Source of the DNA: a virus
Strand: one strand, 5' to 3'
Length of the DNA stretch: 23,666 nucleotides
Virus record (IMG/VR): IMGVR_UViG_3300044974_000320
Span: 1 to 23,666 of that record
Below, in pieces: positions 20,887-23,666 of the stretch. The number at the start of each line of letters is the position of its first letter. The first letter of the stretch is position 1. A model generated the notes under the pieces. The model did no database searches, was not told the DNA's origin, and was given only the letters and a program-made list of their open reading frames with translations. Position numbers and translations under genes: made by a program.

Positions 20887-23666
20887 TTATTTTTTAATTA
20901 TTACACTAGTGACGCTCCAATCAGGTCTGTTTTTATAAATTTCAACACTTTTTATATTTTCAGATAAATAATCCATATCATCTTGAGTCATATAATCGGA
21001 TTCAATTTTACCGGTTTCCTTAAATAATTGTAACATATTTAGTGTAATTGTTTTTGATGAATCACCCCACCCACACCAAGATTTTTCAGGCATAACCGCC
21101 TCAAAACTAGTGTGTAAATCTTCAAGTATGTATATACCGTCAGATTTTAACATTTTAAACAATTTGGCTAATGTAATCTGTTGGTCTCTCATTTTATGAG
21201 ACCCGTCATCTAAAATAACATCAACATTAGAATATGTTTCACTAAATTTAATCAAATCTTCTTCTTTAGATTGGTCACCATCAATAAAAGTCATTCTTTC
21301 TCTATTAGTGTTTCCTAGTCGTTCAAAACTATATGGTAAATTATTTTCAAAACCAATTATTTCAGAATTAACAAAATAATCTCTCCATAATTTAATTGAT
21401 TCTCCATCAGACACTCCAATTTCAATAAATGTTTTAACATCTAAATAAATGTCTTTAAATAGTTCATTATAAACTAAATTAAAAAAATTATGCTCATAAT
21501 GTTTATCAGTTGAATAATATTGAATAATGTCTAATAATTGAGTTCCGGTAGGTAATGGGATTTCAAATTTTTTGTAATAAATTGAATCAATAGTTCTATT
21601 TGGTAAATTACCATACGAAAATGCGTGAAATATAAACCTATTCGGATTATATTCACGAGAGTTAAAATCAAAATTATCAATAATTTTAAATTCTTGTGGT
21701 GTAGTTAAACGTTCGTGTAATAACCCAATACATGTTTGGTCATGCCATAACCCTTCTTTATATTGGGGGAATTCTTCACAAATGTCCCACCAATTTTTTA
21801 GAAAATCTTTAGAGAATTGATTATTTTTAATTAACATAACTCCGGCATTGACTAATGATGGACCATAATCTTTAGTCATTAATATACTAAAGTCATTAGT
21901 TATAAATTCCTCAATTTTTCTATTATTATCACAAAAAATTGCATCAATATCTAAAAATAAAACATACTCACAATCAGGGTATAAATTGAAAACTTCTTCA
22001 ATTAATAAAGGTTTATACCAAGTCCAAGCTCGAGTACCGATTTTATTTTTTATTTTATCACCATCTTTTTCAACATAATAATTATACCCATTATCCTCAC
22101 AATATTTTTGATTAATTTTTTCTGAATATTTTCCATAAGAAACATTTGACGTATAAAATTGACAAACAACTATTTTTTTATTTTCTATCATATAATCTTT
22201 TAATTTATTTAAATTTTGTTTCGTACCATGTAGTAATTTAGTATTTTTTATTTTAAAATGGTCAGATTCTTTTACACTAAAATCACCTAAAAAAACTTCA
22301 GACGTGGTATCCAATGGGTTAAAACAACAATTTAACCTTTTATGATTAATGTTATTTTCAAAAACATACTTAATAATAAAAAGTTCTTCAGGGTATCTTG
22401 AATAAAAATGATTTTGATTGTAATTGTGACCAAAATATTTTTTATGGTTTTCTTCAGTTATACTTAATAACTCTAACATGTTTTTTTGTTTACCCCCAAA
22501 AAAATTACCCATAGTCCATTTTTCTTCAGATGTGTTAAAATTTAATTCAACAATATCTGTAATTTCTTCGTGAATACCTTTTACCGGAGGTGCAAAATAA
22601 TGGTCTAAAAATGTAAAATCCGATTCTAACATTTCATCACCAATTTCTTTAATGAAGATTTGGTCATTATCGTTAACAAAAATATAATCATATTTGTCTT
22701 CAAGATATTTTAAACTCAAAATTTTCATCAAACACATATGCCAAAAATTATCAATTTTATAATCAAAATTTATATTTGTAACACCATCAATTTTAACATC
22801 ACTATTGTTCATAAAAATAAACTCAACATCGTGATGAGGTAAAAAATATTTTTTAGCACTTTCATAAAAACAATTAGTCATGAATCTATATTCTTCACTT
22901 ATACCATTATTTCCACCAAAGTTATACCATCCACTTATTACTGCTATTTTTTTTCTCATATTTTTAAACATTTTTTTTATTGAGTCATCAAAAACTTCAT
23001 ATTTTTTATTAGAATGACCCATATGACCTTGAAATTGATGTAATCTAAATGTATGGTTTGTTGAGTTAAAATCCACATTATTTCTATATTCATGTAGAGA
23101 TGGTCCTAAATGAACATCCACATCAAATATTTTATCCAAATAAATTTTACCTCTGATAATTGATTTACCACAACTTAAATGCCCATTATCTATTCGTTCT
23201 TGACATGACCATCTATAAAAATTTTGTTCTGTAATTGATTTATCGTAATCAAAAGGTGGGGTAAAATTATACATAGGAAGATAAAGAATATTTTCGTTAA
23301 CTTCTGATAGTGTTTTTTTTAAATCATAATCATCTATGTTATTAGGTACTATCCATTCATCAACATCAAAAATAGATATCCAATCAAAATTATTCCTTAA
23401 AGACATAAAACCATCTTTAAACGATTCTAATTGTCTATTCAAGTTACCTCCATTATGATAATTTCCGTTATACTCTCCAATAGGATTTGTAAATTTATAA
23501 TCAATACTATATGTTTTCTTTAACTCATTTAAAATTTCTTCAGAATCATCTTCAGGGTTATCTAAATAAAATAAAAAATGGTCTACATTATGAAAATAAG
23601 AATGAAACTCTACCCACTCTTTTAATCTTTTTGACTCATTTCTAATTTGAGTTATTACCGCTAAAG
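20887..23666 (-). CDS. Multidomain glycosyltransferase / methyltransferase (5' end outside window)
   Basis: The frame is open from the stop at 20887 to the window edge: 925 visible residues, no start seen. A TTG at 23442 is an internal Leu codon, because the residues before it (AVITQIRNESKRLKEWVEFH) continue the first domain. Order of domains, numbering from 23664: (1) GT92-like, to about 225, with DWISIFDVDEW; (2) GT6-like, about 235-475, with NDNDQIF and FTFLDHYF; (3) GT34/MNN10-like GT-A, about 500-690, with TWYKPLLIEEV and FLDIDAIF; (4) a SAM-dependent methyltransferase, about 715-925, with FIEIGVSDGESI, VDVILDDGSH and GIYILEDL. Such a chain would build and methylate an oligosaccharide. 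The acceptor is unknown. It heads the visible transferase operon. Confidence 0.85.
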   Translation of the reverse strand, partial: LAVITQIRNESKRLKEWVEFHSYFHNVDHFLFYLDNPEDDSEEILNELKKTYSIDYKFTNPIGEYNGNYHNGGNLNRQLESFKDGFMSLRNNFDWISIFDVDEWIVPNNIDDYDLKKTLSEVNENILYLPMYNFTPPFDYDKSITEQNFYRWSCQERIDNGHLSCGKSIIRGKIYLDKIFDVDVHLGPSLHEYRNNVDFNSTNHTFRLHQFQGHMGHSNKKYEVFDDSIKKMFKNMRKKIAVISGWYNFGGNNGISEEYRFMTNCFYESAKKYFLPHHDVEFIFMNNSDVKIDGVTNINFDYKIDNFWHMCLMKILSLKYLEDKYDYIFVNDNDQIFIKEIGDEMLESDFTFLDHYFAPPVKGIHEEITDIVELNFNTSEEKWTMGNFFGGKQKNMLELLSITEENHKKYFGHNYNQNHFYSRYPEELFIIKYVFENNINHKRLNCCFNPLDTTSEVFLGDFSVKESDHFKIKNTKLLHGTKQNLNKLKDYMIENKKIVVCQFYTSNVSYGKYSEKINQKYCEDNGYNYYVEKDGDKIKNKIGTRAWTWYKPLLIEEVFNLYPDCEYVLFLDIDAIFCDNNRKIEEFITNDFSILMTKDYGPSLVNAGVMLIKNNQFSKDFLKNWWDICEEFPQYKEGLWHDQTCIGLLHERLTTPQEFKIIDNFDFNSREYNPNRFIFHAFSYGNLPNRTIDSIYYKKFEIPLPTGTQLLDIIQYYSTDKHYEHNFFNLVYNELFKDIYLDVKTFIEIGVSDGESIKLWRDYFVNSEIIGFENNLPYSFERLGNTNRERMTFIDGDQSKEEDLIKFSETYSNVDVILDDGSHKMRDQQITLAKLFKMLKSDGIYILEDLHTSFEAVMPEKSWCGWGDSSKTITLNMLQLFKETGKIESDYMTQDDMDYLSENIKSVEIYKNRPDWSVTSVIIKK

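Noticed and set aside
23440-23442. TTG as the start codon of the large transferase gene
   Set aside because: The frame continues upstream to the window edge with clear GT92-type sequence, so the TTG is an internal Leu codon.
1-23666. tRNA or other structured RNA genes
   Set aside because: No cloverleaf with a CCA end or TTCGA-type T-arm was recognised by eye; a covariance-model scan (tRNAscan-SE, Infernal) would be needed to exclude them.

Overview
The window looks like part of the genome of a large, AT-rich, tailed phage with a contractile tail, distantly T4-like. The evidence is a T4 gp19-like tail tube protein, a very large tail sheath, a gp26-like baseplate or tail-assembly protein just before the start of a probable tape measure gene, head-tail connector candidates, a family B DNA polymerase with exonuclease motifs, and a SNF2-type helicase. 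Genes lack Shine-Dalgarno sequences and have A-rich leaders (often AAAAACAA) before the start codon. Together with the AT-rich DNA and Thr-rich linkers, this points to a Bacteroidetes/Flavobacteria-type host; the host is an inference.

Layout. Positions 1-9475 are a minus-strand virion-assembly block. In transcription order it holds two small connector-type genes (111 and 171 aa), two proteins that share an MK-x-I-I-x-E N-terminus (136 and 178 aa), a probable tail-completion protein (345 aa), the sheath, a HAD-like phosphatase, the tube, a gp26-like protein with a short overlapping frame, and the tape measure start. A small plus-strand ribbon-helix-helix gene (6502-6666), missed by length cutoffs, sits between sheath and tail-completion genes behind a perfect inverted repeat. 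Positions 9526-14421 are a plus-strand block: SNF2 helicase, a superoxide dismutase fused to a nuclease-like domain, a neck-type virion protein and a small beta-rich protein, closed by a strong bidirectional terminator. Positions 14453-23666 are on the minus strand: DNA polymerase, a Thr-rich virion-type protein, and three tightly packed glycosyltransferase genes. The last of these runs off the window and carries several transferase domains plus a methyltransferase.

Regulation. A recurring motif, TATTTATAA or close variants, lies about 10-40 bases upstream of most transcription-unit starts on both strands. It resembles a T4-type late promoter (TATAAATA) and is probably the phage's own promoter class. 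Hairpins mark several unit ends.

Main points of interest: the SOD-nuclease fusion; the repeated N-terminal peptide that could be a capsid-targeting and cleavage signal; the overlapping frame before the tape measure gene; mucin-like Thr tracts in the sheath and another probable virion protein beside glycosyltransferases; the multi-enzyme glycan gene; and the RHH gene with its operator-like repeat. No tRNA, CRISPR array, insertion sequence or intergenic gap above 300 bases was seen; the largest gap (1986-2173) contains short CTAG-bearing tandem repeats.
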